50,754 nt of DNA from the NCBI RefSeq assembly GCF_008691045.1, contig NZ_VMSO01000018.1, positions 1 through 50,754 on the forward strand. Reading direction: 5' to 3'. Position numbers and translations under genes: made by a program. Shown here one piece after another: positions 43,993-50,754 of the stretch. The notes under the pieces are model-generated. The model did not search any database, had not been told where the DNA came from, and saw nothing but the letters and a program-made list of their open reading frames with translations. This stretch comes from Mediterraneibacter catenae (GTDB lineage: Bacteria > Bacillota > Clostridia > Lachnospirales > Lachnospiraceae). How positions within the stretch are numbered: position 1 is the stretch's first letter; the number at the start of each line of letters is the position of its first letter.

Positions 43993-44270
43993 GAAAACAG
44001 ATGGAGATGAGGCACTGAAATACTTTTTTAAGATGACCGGCATGTGCTTCAGGCTCCGCTTCGTAATTCGGGAAAAATTAAAGACTCCGAAAGCTGATTA
44101 AAAACAAAGCCTGAAAATGGAAAACTCGTCTGCGACTCAGACACTCCATTTTCAGGCTTAACATCATCTTCCGGAGCCTTAACTTTTTCATCGAATTACT
44201 CCGAAGTCGCCTTCCTCACACGTCGGTCATCTTTTTTGTGTCTTTCTATGCCTCATCTCCGTCCGTTTTC
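43993..44270. repeat. 278-nt long imperfect foldback element
   Basis: The two halves of this segment are inverted imperfect copies. The outer arms pair GAAAAC plus GGAGATGAGGC with GCCTCATCTCC plus GTTTTC; AAGATGACCG pairs with CGGTCATCTT; TAATTCG pairs with CGAATTA; and the inner arm AAGCCTGAAAATGGA (44107-44121) pairs perfectly with its partner at 44145-44159. The tip contains a small GTCTG/CAGAC hairpin (44128-44142). It carries no gene and could be a foldback transposable remnant or a structured 3' end of the degV transcript. Confidence 0.8.
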
Positions 44271-44345
44271 TGCTTTATCCATACCAGCCGGTCATTCCGA
44301 CAAATTGAAAGCTATAAAATCAGTAGAAAAGGAATCGTAGTCGAA

Positions 44346-44359
44346 AAAGCTTCGGCTTT
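44346..44359 (+). other. short hairpin with TTCG loop
   Basis: AAAGC-TTCG-GCTTT is a five-base-pair stem with a stabilising UUCG-type loop in the gene-free stretch. It is followed by GTTCCTTCC, not a T-run, so termination is doubtful. Confidence 0.35.
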
Positions 44360-44404
44360 GTTCCTTCCGTAAGAAATTCGATTTTCGGGATGGGAAAGAA
44401 AGCA

Positions 44405-44535
44405 GCCGGGAGATATGTATTGTGTACGCACCGTTGGAGCGGCGTCGGCACTTAGAGCGCGTCTTCTGCGCTCTTATGTACCGTTACGCCGCGACCGAGT
44501 GAAAACGTGTGCGCTAACAATGCATACCTCCCGGC
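44405..44535. repeat. 131-nt foldback element
   Basis: GCCGGGAG (44405-44412) and CTCCCGGC (44528-44535) close the structure, and the apex is AGAGCGC / GCGCTCT (44454-44460 with 44468-44474). In between, the arms pair imperfectly (GCGGCG with CGCCGC, GTATTG with CAATGC-like parts). It abuts the end of the symporter gene and may act as its terminator, though no long T-run is present. Confidence 0.65.
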
Positions 44536-44566
44536 GGACTCTTTCTCAGTCAGATAAATCCGGAAT

Positions 44567-45904
44567 TTACCCTATGCCCCCGAAGAAAATCCCCAGTACA
44601 TACACGATCAGTGCAACTCCGCAGAACACGTATCTTGTCATTGGTTCGAACCAGCGGCCGAGTGTGCGTTTGCGGCCGAGCTGTACGGCATTACGGGCGA
44701 ACGTCTTTCCGCAGATCCAGAACATAGTGATGCCTGCGAGCAGCGCTCCAAGCGGAATGACATAAATGGAGATGGTATCCATCCACGGACTTAAGAGGTC
44801 ACCTTCTACAAATAGTCCGGCTGCTGCAGTGATGCCTCCGATGAGGAGCAGGGCAGAGCGCCTGGACCATCCGAATCTGGACTGCAGTGCCTCTACCGGG
44901 CTTTCCAGCAGGTTTACAAGTGAAGTTACTCCGGCGAAGAGTACTGCCAGGAAAAATATAATGGCAAACAGTTGGCCGAACGGGATGCTCCGGATTACTG
45001 CCGGTATTGTGATGAAGAGAAGCCCCGGACCTGAGTTCGGTTCCATGCCGTATGCAAAGACTGCCGGGATGATGACAAGTCCAGATAGGAGTGCGGCAAG
45101 TGTGTCAAAAAAGGACACGTACTTTGCACTGCTGACGATATCTACGTCTGATTTTAAATAACTTCCGTATACAACTGTCCCGCTGCCGGCAACAGAGAGG
45201 GAGAAGAAGGCCTGCCCCATTGCATATACCCAGGTCTGAGGATCCGCCATAGCTGACCAGTCCGGTTTGAACAGATAGGAATATCCTTCGGCAGCGCCAT
45301 CAAGGAATGATACTCTTACAGCGAGAAATAGGAAGAGGACGAAAAATGCGGGCATCATGATCTTGTTTACTTTTTCAATGCCGCGTGCAATCCCAAAGGA
45401 CATACAGATAAGGGTGAGTACAAGACCCAGCAGATGCCACGGGATGCTGCCGAAATTCCGGGAAAGTGCAGTAAATACCTGTACAGGATCGTCGTCGTTG
45501 ATGATGATGCCGGTGATGGAATCAGCAAGGAACTTCAAGATCCAGCCGATGATCACACTATAGCCGATGGCAATTCCGAGGGAACCAATGACCGGGATCA
45601 GACCGATGACAGTGCCGAGTTTTGAGTCATGCCGTGGATTTTTCATATCAAATGCTTTTTTGAAGGCTCCCAGTGGTCCGGAGTGCATGGCGCGGCCGAA
45701 TGCCATCTCACCGATCACGCCGGTAAACCCGATGAGCAGGACAAAGATAATATACGGGATCAAAAATGCTGCGCCGCCGAATTCGCCGATGCGGTAAGGG
45801 AACATCCATATATTGGCCATGCCGACAGAGCTTCCGATACAGGAGATGATGAATCCCCACTTGTTATTAAATTTATCTTCTGATATTATGTTTCTGGAAC
45901 TCAT
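44567..45904 (-). CDS. sodium-dependent transporter (NSS/SNF family)
   Basis: A 445-residue membrane protein of the neurotransmitter:sodium symporter family, which imports amino acids or similar solutes with Na+. The N terminus WGFIISCIGSSVGMANIWMFP and YRIGEFGGAAFLIPYII contain the family's unwound helix 1 with sodium-site residues. About 11-12 helices can be drawn, including GQAFFSLSVAGSGTVVYGSY. The likely substrate is an amino acid (compare MhsT), not readable from sequence. A GAGAGAAA site precedes the ATG. It is divergent from infC. Confidence 0.92.
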   Translation of the reverse strand: MSSRNIISEDKFNNKWGFIISCIGSSVGMANIWMFPYRIGEFGGAAFLIPYIIFVLLIGFTGVIGEMAFGRAMHSGPLGAFKKAFDMKNPRHDSKLGTVIGLIPVIGSLGIAIGYSVIIGWILKFLADSITGIIINDDDPVQVFTALSRNFGSIPWHLLGLVLTLICMSFGIARGIEKVNKIMMPAFFVLFLFLAVRVSFLDGAAEGYSYLFKPDWSAMADPQTWVYAMGQAFFSLSVAGSGTVVYGSYLKSDVDIVSSAKYVSFFDTLAALLSGLVIIPAVFAYGMEPNSGPGLLFITIPAVIRSIPFGQLFAIIFFLAVLFAGVTSLVNLLESPVEALQSRFGWSRRSALLLIGGITAAAGLFVEGDLLSPWMDTISIYVIPLGALLAGITMFWICGKTFARNAVQLGRKRTLGRWFEPMTRYVFCGVALIVYVLGIFFGGIG

Positions 45905-45982
45905 AGATATTTCTCTCTTTCATTATTTTATTCCGCGTACTCGACAGAAAACGAAAAACTGTCGGACAGATGGAACAGCAGT

Positions 45983-45991
45983 ATTATAACA
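45983..45991 (-). promoter_or_regulatory. extended -10 promoter of the symporter gene
   Basis: On the minus strand TGTTATAAT is an extended -10 box; no good -35 is seen. TCGGACAG occurs twice as a direct repeat (45963-45970 area and 45995-46002 area), one copy on each side of this box. Confidence 0.5.
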
Positions 45992-46063
45992 CGTTCGGAC
46001 AGAGTGTGCGGAAAAAAGAATAGAATGGTTGCAAAATCAAAGAAGAAAAAATATGAAAGATAG

Positions 46064-46092
46064 TTGACAAAGCAGAGTGAATGTGATAAATT
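46064..46092 (+). promoter_or_regulatory. infC operon promoter
   Basis: TTGACA (46064-46069), 17 nt, TAAATT (46087-46092). The transcript would have a leader of roughly 195 nt. Confidence 0.65.
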
Positions 46093-46099
46093 AAACTCT

Positions 46100-46293
46100 G
46101 CGTGAAGCAAAAAACAAAGTAGAGTATCCACTCTCACCATAGCACAATCGGGTGACTATTGGTCTGATATTGATGCAGCGGTTCCGGATTTGGGGACGTT
46201 TTATTGATTGTCGGGTGGATATGATATTCACTCGTTTTTTTGTGTTTTCGCATAGGAAACCTGAAGGAATTCATGTGACGGAGGTATACGACA
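46100..46293 (+). promoter_or_regulatory. infC-rpmI-rplT leader, L20-type attenuator
   Basis: A long structured leader ends in an intrinsic terminator (46212-46241) before the infC ribosome binding site. In Bacillus the same operon is controlled by ribosomal protein L20, which binds its leader and promotes early termination. The gene order and terminator position here fit that model. I could not verify the L20-binding fold by hand. Confidence 0.65.
46212..46241 (+). terminator. attenuator terminator in the infC leader
   Basis: CGGGTGGATAT pairs with ATATTCACTCG (two G-T pairs) and is followed by TTTTTTT. It lies 52 nt before the IF3 start codon. Confidence 0.8.
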
Positions 46294-46800
46294 ATTAGCG
46301 ATTTAATGATTAACGAGCAGATCAGAGACAGAGAAGTACGCCTGATCAGCGAGAATGGAGAGCAGTTAGGTATCATGTCAGCCCGCGAGGCTTTTAAAAT
46401 CGCACAGGAAGCAGAACTCGATCTGGTGAAGATCGCGCCGACAGCGAAACCGCCGGTCTGCAAGATTATTGACTACGGCAAGTACAAGTATGAGCAGACA
46501 AGGAAAGAAAAAGAGGCGAGAAAGAAGCAGAAGACGGTCGAGATCAAAGAGGTCCGTCTGTCACCGAATATTGACACCAATGACCTGAATACAAAGATAA
46601 ACAATGCAAAGAAGTTTATCTCTAAAGGGAATAAGGTGAAGGTCACACTGCGTTTCCGCGGTAGAGAGATGGCGCATGTTCAGCAGAGCAAACATATTCT
46701 TGATGATTTTGCAGAGACTCTTGCAGACGTTGCGGTCGTGGAGAAACCGGCCAAGATGGAAGGAAGAGCAATGAGCATGGTTTTAACTGAAAAACGTTAA
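46294..46800 (+). CDS. infC: translation initiation factor IF-3 (ATT start)
   Basis: IF-3 binds the 30S subunit, prevents premature 50S joining and checks the start codon. The first in-frame ATG (46306) lies 21 bases after the GGAGG site (280-284 of this kilobase), too far, while ATT at 46294 has ideal nine-base spacing. The protein then has 168 residues, beginning (M)SDLMINEQIRDREVRLI, which agrees with the family. A rare ATT/AUU start lets IF-3 repress its own translation, as known for Escherichia coli infC. The N domain, linker (KYKYEQTRKEKEARKKQK) and C domain (EIKEVRLSPNIDTNDL, then VTLRFRGREMAH) are all present. rpmI and rplT follow. Confidence 0.93.
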   Translation: MSDLMINEQIRDREVRLISENGEQLGIMSAREAFKIAQEAELDLVKIAPTAKPPVCKIIDYGKYKYEQTRKEKEARKKQKTVEIKEVRLSPNIDTNDLNTKINNAKKFISKGNKVKVTLRFRGREMAHVQQSKHILDDFAETLADVAVVEKPAKMEGRAMSMVLTEKR

Positions 46801-46857
46801 AATGGATATGTCCGGGATGAAGATCCGGCAGGCAGCACAATAAAGGAGGAAATTATC

Positions 46858-47055
46858 ATGCCAAAAATCAAAACAAACAGAGCAGCAGCAAAGCGCTTCA
46901 AAATGACAGGTACAGGAAAACTGAAAAGGAATAAAGCTTACAAGAGCCATATCTTAACAAAGAAGTCTACAAAGAGAAAAAGAAATCTCAGACAGTCTAC
47001 TATCACAGATGCAACAAATGTAAAGAACATGAAGAAAGTTCTGCCGTACCTGTAA
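46858..47055 (+). CDS. rpmI: 50S ribosomal protein L35
   Basis: A 65-residue, very basic large-subunit protein of standard length. [20 protein letters not shown] and [16 protein letters not shown] are diagnostic. AAAGGAGGA precedes the ATG. It lies in the conserved infC-rpmI-rplT order. Confidence 0.98.
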   Translation: MPKIKTNRAAAKRFKMTGTGKLKRNKAYKSHILTKKSTKRKRNLRQSTITDATNVKNMKKVLPYL

Positions 47056-47123
47056 GCCGTACGGTGATAGTACGTGTGACAAGTTACGGATCAATTGGTT
47101 ATTTGATATAGGAGGATTAAGAA

Positions 47124-47480
47124 ATGGCAAGAATCAAAGGCGGAATGAACGCTAAGAAGAAACATAACAGAACACTGAAACTGGCAAAAGGATACAGAGG
47201 AGCACGTTCCAAACAGTACAGAGTGGCTAAGCAGTCTGTCATGAGAGCTCTTACATCTGCATATGCAGGAAGAAAGCAGCGCAAACGTCAGATGAGACAG
47301 CTCTGGATCGCACGTATCAATGCTGCGGCAAGAATGAACGGTCTGTCCTACAGCAAATTTATGCATGGCCTGAAGCTGGCAAACGTTGACATGAACAGAA
47401 AGATGCTGGCAGAGCTTGCAGTAAATGACAAAGAAGGATTTGCAACACTTGCAGCACTTGCAAAAGAGAAAGTAGCGTAG
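47124..47480 (+). CDS. rplT: 50S ribosomal protein L20
   Basis: A 118-residue primary 23S rRNA-binding protein needed for large-subunit assembly. [33 protein letters not shown] and [20 protein letters not shown] are family signatures. In Firmicutes it is also the repressor of its own operon, acting on the leader upstream of infC. GGAGG precedes the ATG, and a terminator follows at 47495. Confidence 0.98.
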   Translation: MARIKGGMNAKKKHNRTLKLAKGYRGARSKQYRVAKQSVMRALTSAYAGRKQRKRQMRQLWIARINAAARMNGLSYSKFMHGLKLANVDMNRKMLAELAVNDKEGFATLAALAKEKVA

Positions 47481-47494
47481 TAAAATAAGTACAG

Positions 47495-47530
47495 AAGCCC
47501 GGTCCCGGTTGGGATTCGGGCTTTACTTGA
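47495..47530 (+). terminator. terminator after rplT
   Basis: AAGCCCG pairs with CGGGCTT, with an inner GTCCC/GGGAT stem and a GGTT loop. The downstream T-run is broken (CTTTACTTGATTTT). Confidence 0.75.
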
Positions 47531-47594
47531 TTTTATGCGCGGAAATTTGTCGGGCGATAAAGGATTTCTGTGCAGCGGGGGAAATATAAACAGA

Positions 47595-47614
47595 GGTGAA
47601 AGCAGCCTTTCACC
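47595..47614 (+). other. perfect hairpin just upstream of the DUF2804 gene
   Basis: GGTGAAAG-CAGC-CTTTCACC is an 8-bp perfect stem ending about five bases before the GGGGTG ribosome binding region. It could affect translation or transcript stability. Confidence 0.4.
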
Positions 47615-47634
47615 GGAAACGGGGTGTAACAATT

Positions 47635-48654
47635 ATGAGAAATCATGAAGTTACGAAAGAACAGCCGCTTCTCGACGGAGCGGGTAAAATCGCGGAACCT
47701 GGATGGGCACGACAGCAGGTGTGGCAGTACGACAGGGAAAAGATACAGTCACCGGCTTTCCGGATCAAAGAGTGGGATTACTATCTTGTGATGAATGAAG
47801 ATTATGCAGCGGCGTTTACGCTTTCTGATGACGGATATATCGGACTGCAGTCAGTTTCTCTGCTCAATTTCAAAGAGAGATGGGAACATACGGAGACAAT
47901 ACTGACACCGTTCCCGATGGGGAAGATGAAGATGCCGGCGTCTTCTTCAAAAGGAGATATTATTTATAAGGATAGAAGACTCAGACTGGAGTATAGGGTT
48001 GATTCGGACCGGCGCATGATTTCCTGTGACTTCAAGGATTTTTATCAGGGAAAACCATTTTACTGTGAGATCGCACTGGATCAGCCGAAGATGGACACGA
48101 TGGTTATTGCAACACCGTGGAGCGGAAAAAAGGCGTTTTATTATAACCAGAAGATAAATTGTATGCCGGCGGAGGGATATATGTCTTTTGACAATGTGAC
48201 ATACTGGTTCAGCCCGGAAAAGGATTATGGCACCCTTGACTGGGGAAGAGGGGTGTGGACGTATGACAATACATGGTACTGGGGCTCGGGAAACGGCACG
48301 GTAGGCGGAAGGCCGTTCGGCTTTAATATCGGATACGGGTTTGGAGATACCACGGCGGCGACTGAAAATATCCTGTTCTATGACGGAAAAGGACATAAGC
48401 TGGATGATGTTATATTTCATATACCGGAAGAGAATTACATGAAGCCGTGGAAATTTACATCTAGTGATGGACGGTTTGAGATGGAATTTGAGCCGGTGCT
48501 CGACCGTACGGCGAGTATGTCGGCATTTATCGTATCATCCGATCAGCATCAGGTATTCGGGAAGATGCGCGGGCGCGCCGTGCTGGATGACGGAAGGTTT
48601 ATAGAACTAAAAGACTTCATGTGCTTTGCAGAAAAAGTACATAACAGATATTAA
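47635..48654 (+). CDS. DUF2804 family protein
   Basis: A 339-residue soluble protein of the uncharacterised DUF2804 family. Recognisable parts are the N-terminal HEVTKEQPLLDGAGKIAEPGWA, the beta-rich core with TPWSGKKAFYYNQKINCMPA, and DWGRGVWTYDNTWYWGSGNG followed by GFNIGYGFGDTTAATEN. The fold is probably a lipocalin-like or AttH-like beta-barrel pair, with no known enzyme role. I choose ATG 47635, about nine bases after ACGGGGTG; a GTG at 47596 would put the start inside the upstream hairpin. It stands alone between rplT and the T-box unit. Confidence 0.85.
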   Translation: MRNHEVTKEQPLLDGAGKIAEPGWARQQVWQYDREKIQSPAFRIKEWDYYLVMNEDYAAAFTLSDDGYIGLQSVSLLNFKERWEHTETILTPFPMGKMKMPASSSKGDIIYKDRRLRLEYRVDSDRRMISCDFKDFYQGKPFYCEIALDQPKMDTMVIATPWSGKKAFYYNQKINCMPAEGYMSFDNVTYWFSPEKDYGTLDWGRGVWTYDNTWYWGSGNGTVGGRPFGFNIGYGFGDTTAATENILFYDGKGHKLDDVIFHIPEENYMKPWKFTSSDGRFEMEFEPVLDRTASMSAFIVSSDQHQVFGKMRGRAVLDDGRFIELKDFMCFAEKVHNRY

Positions 48655-48664
48655 TCGAAAAAGG

Positions 48665-48693
48665 TTGACATCTATCCTGTAACGTGATAAAGT
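48665..48693 (+). promoter_or_regulatory. promoter of the T-box/trpB unit
   Basis: TTGACA (48665-48670), 17 nt, TAAAGT (48688-48693). Confidence 0.65.
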
Positions 48694-48699
48694 ATTTTA

Positions 48700-49001
48700 A
48701 ACCGTTGAAGAAGAGTAAGTAACTTCATTGTAAATCTCACAGAGAGTTGCGGAAGGTGGGATCGCAGCAGACTAACATGAAGCGAATGGACTTCCGAGGG
48801 CAATCTGAAAACCGACCTAAGACAGACCTTTATACAGGCGAGTAGGAGAGACGGAGAATACACTTCGTTACCAAAAGGAGCATATGTCAGTATGCAATGA
48901 GTGGATGTATTTACATCAAGCCGGGTGGCACCGCAGGAGTTTGAACGTATAATAACTCTTGTCCCTGCAATATTTTGATTGTGTGGGACGGGAGTTTTTT
49001 T
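48700..49001 (+). promoter_or_regulatory. tryptophan-specific T-box riboswitch
   Basis: A T-box leader senses uncharged tRNA and prevents termination when the amino acid is scarce. The T-box sequence GGGTGGCACCGCA is at 48924-48935 and pairs with the tRNA acceptor end. Upstream, the specifier loop reads GCGAA-TGG-AC, placing codon TGG (48787-48789) where the specifier is expected, so tRNA-Trp is the effector. AGTA and GAGAGTTGCGG elements of stem I are visible. The downstream gene is a tryptophan synthase beta chain, which agrees. Confidence 0.9.
48954..49001 (+). terminator. T-box terminator
   Basis: AACTCTTGTCCC pairs with GGGACGGGAGTT (12 bp with two G-T pairs) and is followed by TTTTTTT. 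The alternative antiterminator uses the T-box sequence. Confidence 0.88.
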
Positions 49002-49102
49002 GTTGTATATAAAATTTACAGCGGCTTCAAGTCCCGAAGTGCATCGGGGACAGCCCGAGATGCCGTGAAAACATGGCATGCGAAAGGAAAGGAGAAAGAA
49101 TC

Positions 49103-50488
49103 ATGAGCGAAAAGAAAATTCCGTACAAAATCTATCTTGAAGAGAGCGAGATGCCGAAAGATTGGTACAATGTCCGTGCTGATATGAAAAATAAGCCGGC
49201 GCCGCTTCTGAATCCGGCCACATTAAAGCCGATGACGGCAGAAGAACTTGGCGTTGTATTCTGCGAGGAACTGGTCAGACAGGAACTGGACAACGACAAC
49301 CGCTATATCGAGATCCCGCAGAAAATCCGTGATTTCTACAAGATGTATCGTCCGGCGCCGCTTGTAAGGGCATACTGCCTTGAAGAGAAACTCCAGACAC
49401 CGGCAAAGATCTATTATAAATTTGAGGGTAACAATACATCGGGAAGCCATAAATTGAACTCGGCTATTGCGCAGGCTTATTATGCAAAAGAACAGGGACT
49501 CAAAGGTGTTACGACAGAGACAGGGGCAGGTCAGTGGGGAACAGCATTATCGATGGCATGTGCGTACCTTGATCTTGACTGTAAAGTGTATATGGTAAAA
49601 TGTTCTTATGAGCAGAAGCCGTTCCGCCGTGAAGTGATGAGAACATATGGTGCCAGCGTGACGCCGTCCCCGTCCGATACTACAGAAGTTGGCAGGAAGA
49701 TCCTTGCTGAGCATCCGGGAACAACAGGAAGTCTCGGATGTGCAATTTCTGAAGCCGTAGAAGTTGCTACACATACGGAAGGATACAGATACGTGCTCGG
49801 AAGTGTGCTGAATCAGGTGCTCCTGCATCAGTCTATAATCGGTGTAGAAACCAAGATCGCAATGGACAAATATGGAATCAAACCGGATATCATTATCGGC
49901 TGTGCAGGCGGCGGATCGAACCTCGGCGGTCTGATCTCGCCGTTCATGGGAGAAAAACTGCGCGGGGAAGCAGATTATCGCTTTATTGCAGTGGAGCCGG
50001 CATCCTGCCCGAGCCTGACAAGAGGAGTTTATGCGTATGACTTCTGCGACACGGGAATGGTTTGCCCGCTGGCAAAAATGTACACTCTGGGAAGCGGATT
50101 CATACCGTCTGCAAATCATGCGGGAGGTTTAAGATATCACGGAATGAGTTCTGTGCTGTCACAGCTTTACGCAGACGGATACATGGAAGCATGTTCTGTT
50201 GAACAGACTTCTGTATTCGAAGCTGCAGAGCAGTTCGCAAGAGTAGAGGGAATCCTGCCGGCGCCGGAGAGCAGTCATGCGATTCGGGTAGCTATTGATG
50301 AGGCGATGAAATGTAAGGAGACGGGAGAGGAGAAAACAATTCTGTTCGGTCTTACTGGAACAGGATATTTTGACATGTATGCATATGAGAAGTTTAATAA
50401 TGGCGACATGTCAGATTATATTCCGACAGATGAAGAGCTGCAGGCTGGGTTTGACGGAATACCAAAATTTCCCGGAAATATGGAATAG
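49103..50488 (+). CDS. trpB: tryptophan synthase beta chain, TrpB2 type
   Basis: Makes L-tryptophan from indole and L-serine with pyridoxal phosphate. The 461-residue length, N-terminal extension and the form YRPAPLVRAYCLEEKL before the active site mark the TrpB2 subgroup, which usually works without TrpA and may salvage free indole. The PLP lysine is K117 in TSGSHKLNSA, and the phosphate loop is CAGGGSNLGG. ATG 49103 has AAAGGAG nine bases upstream; a longer frame from 49073 lacks a site. It is the only gene behind the tryptophan T-box, with no other trp genes in the window, and has its own terminator. Confidence 0.94.
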   Translation: MSEKKIPYKIYLEESEMPKDWYNVRADMKNKPAPLLNPATLKPMTAEELGVVFCEELVRQELDNDNRYIEIPQKIRDFYKMYRPAPLVRAYCLEEKLQTPAKIYYKFEGNNTSGSHKLNSAIAQAYYAKEQGLKGVTTETGAGQWGTALSMACAYLDLDCKVYMVKCSYEQKPFRREVMRTYGASVTPSPSDTTEVGRKILAEHPGTTGSLGCAISEAVEVATHTEGYRYVLGSVLNQVLLHQSIIGVETKIAMDKYGIKPDIIIGCAGGGSNLGGLISPFMGEKLRGEADYRFIAVEPASCPSLTRGVYAYDFCDTGMVCPLAKMYTLGSGFIPSANHAGGLRYHGMSSVLSQLYADGYMEACSVEQTSVFEAAEQFARVEGILPAPESSHAIRVAIDEAMKCKETGEEKTILFGLTGTGYFDMYAYEKFNNGDMSDYIPTDEELQAGFDGIPKFPGNME

Positions 50489-50541
50489 TACGTGCAAAAT
50501 ATTTTGAACAGCAGATACGTGTGAAAATTATAAAAAGCATC

Positions 50542-50589
50542 AAGTGCGGCTGACTTTAACGGAACTCGGTGAGTCAGCCGTGCTTTTTT
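50542..50589 (+). terminator. intrinsic terminator after trpB
   Basis: AAGTGCGGCTGACT pairs with AGTCAGCCGTGCTT (14 bp, two G-T pairs) and is followed by TTTTTT. Confidence 0.9.
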
Positions 50590-50727
50590 GCAAGGACGAC
50601 GAGCCGAGTGTTCCTGAGAGATGCGGGAAAAAGCAGCACCAATGCAGAAAACAGTATTGTCAAAATTTTCGGAAATTTTAAAATAATTAGAACAATATTC
50701 GAACTTTAACTTTTTTTGGAATAACAG

Positions 50728-50754
50728 TTGACATTTTGCACTTTGAATAGTATT
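50728..50754 (+). promoter_or_regulatory. promoter cut by the window edge
   Basis: TTGACA (50728-50733) is followed after exactly 17 nt by TATT at the last four bases, probably the start of a -10 box for a gene beyond the window. The 140 bases before it hold no recognised feature. Confidence 0.45.

Overview
The window looks like a chromosomal segment of a Lachnospiraceae-type member of the Clostridia (Firmicutes). The evidence is strong AGGAGG ribosome binding sites, TTGACA/TATAAT-type promoters, frequent intrinsic terminators, a Gram-positive LexA box before recA, a SpoIIM-like and a SpoVB-like protein, a T-box riboswitch, an L20-type infC leader, and a two-component-activase-like 2-hydroxyacyl-CoA dehydratase activase of about 1,415 residues of the kind common in gut Clostridia. 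Genus or species cannot be fixed by reading alone. Most of the window is ordinary core genome; one block of about 6.6 kb is clearly accessory.

Layout. 0.2-6.3 kb: SOS-controlled recA-recX, RNase Y, a Nudix ADP-sugar hydrolase, a SpoIIM-like membrane protein, and a convergent SpoVB/MurJ-like flippase. 6.3-10.6 kb: an Fe-S and tRNA-thiolation operon (Rrf2 regulator, cysteine desulfurase, NifU-like scaffold, MnmA, PHP phosphatase) with overlapping or tight gene joins and a probable autoregulatory operator. 10.7-16.2 kb: a glycolytic cluster gap-pgk-tpiA-gpmI, with two hairpins in the gap leader and a decayed GH1 beta-glucosidase fragment wedged between tpiA and gpmI. 16.4-18.0 kb: greA, a HAD phosphatase and a small membrane protein.

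18.0-24.6 kb: the accessory island. Two copies of a 310-bp repeat in inverted orientation, with only two differences seen by eye, bracket about 6.0 kb of visibly more A+T-rich DNA. This encodes two small secreted proteins, a divergently read XRE regulator with membrane helices, a beta-propeller-like lipoprotein and a three-gene ABC-2-type transporter (ATPase plus two unusual permeases) joined by overlapping starts and stops. Each repeat has a 211-nt foldback core. The layout suggests a mobile or invertible cassette for export, immunity or signalling. I do not recognise it as a named system, and it is the best candidate in the window for something undescribed.

24.6-33.7 kb: the large activase (minus strand), a rhomboid-like protein that appears to lack the protease residues, pyruvate kinase, and a TrmB-type regulator overlapping a diaminopimelate-decarboxylase-like gene. 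33.7-37.1 kb: tRNA-Leu(CAA), a sortase-anchored glucosaminidase with 12-residue acidic repeats, and a HAD phosphatase. 37.2-44.0 kb: polA-coaE-WalJ-like metallohydrolase, an ACT-domain protein paired with a PFL/UPF0210 protein, and a DegV protein. 44.0-44.5 kb: two long foldback structures in a gene-free stretch. 44.6-50.7 kb: a sodium symporter (minus), the infC-rpmI-rplT operon with an attenuator leader and an ATT start codon for IF3, a DUF2804 protein, and a tryptophan-specific T-box driving a TrpB2-type tryptophan synthase beta chain.
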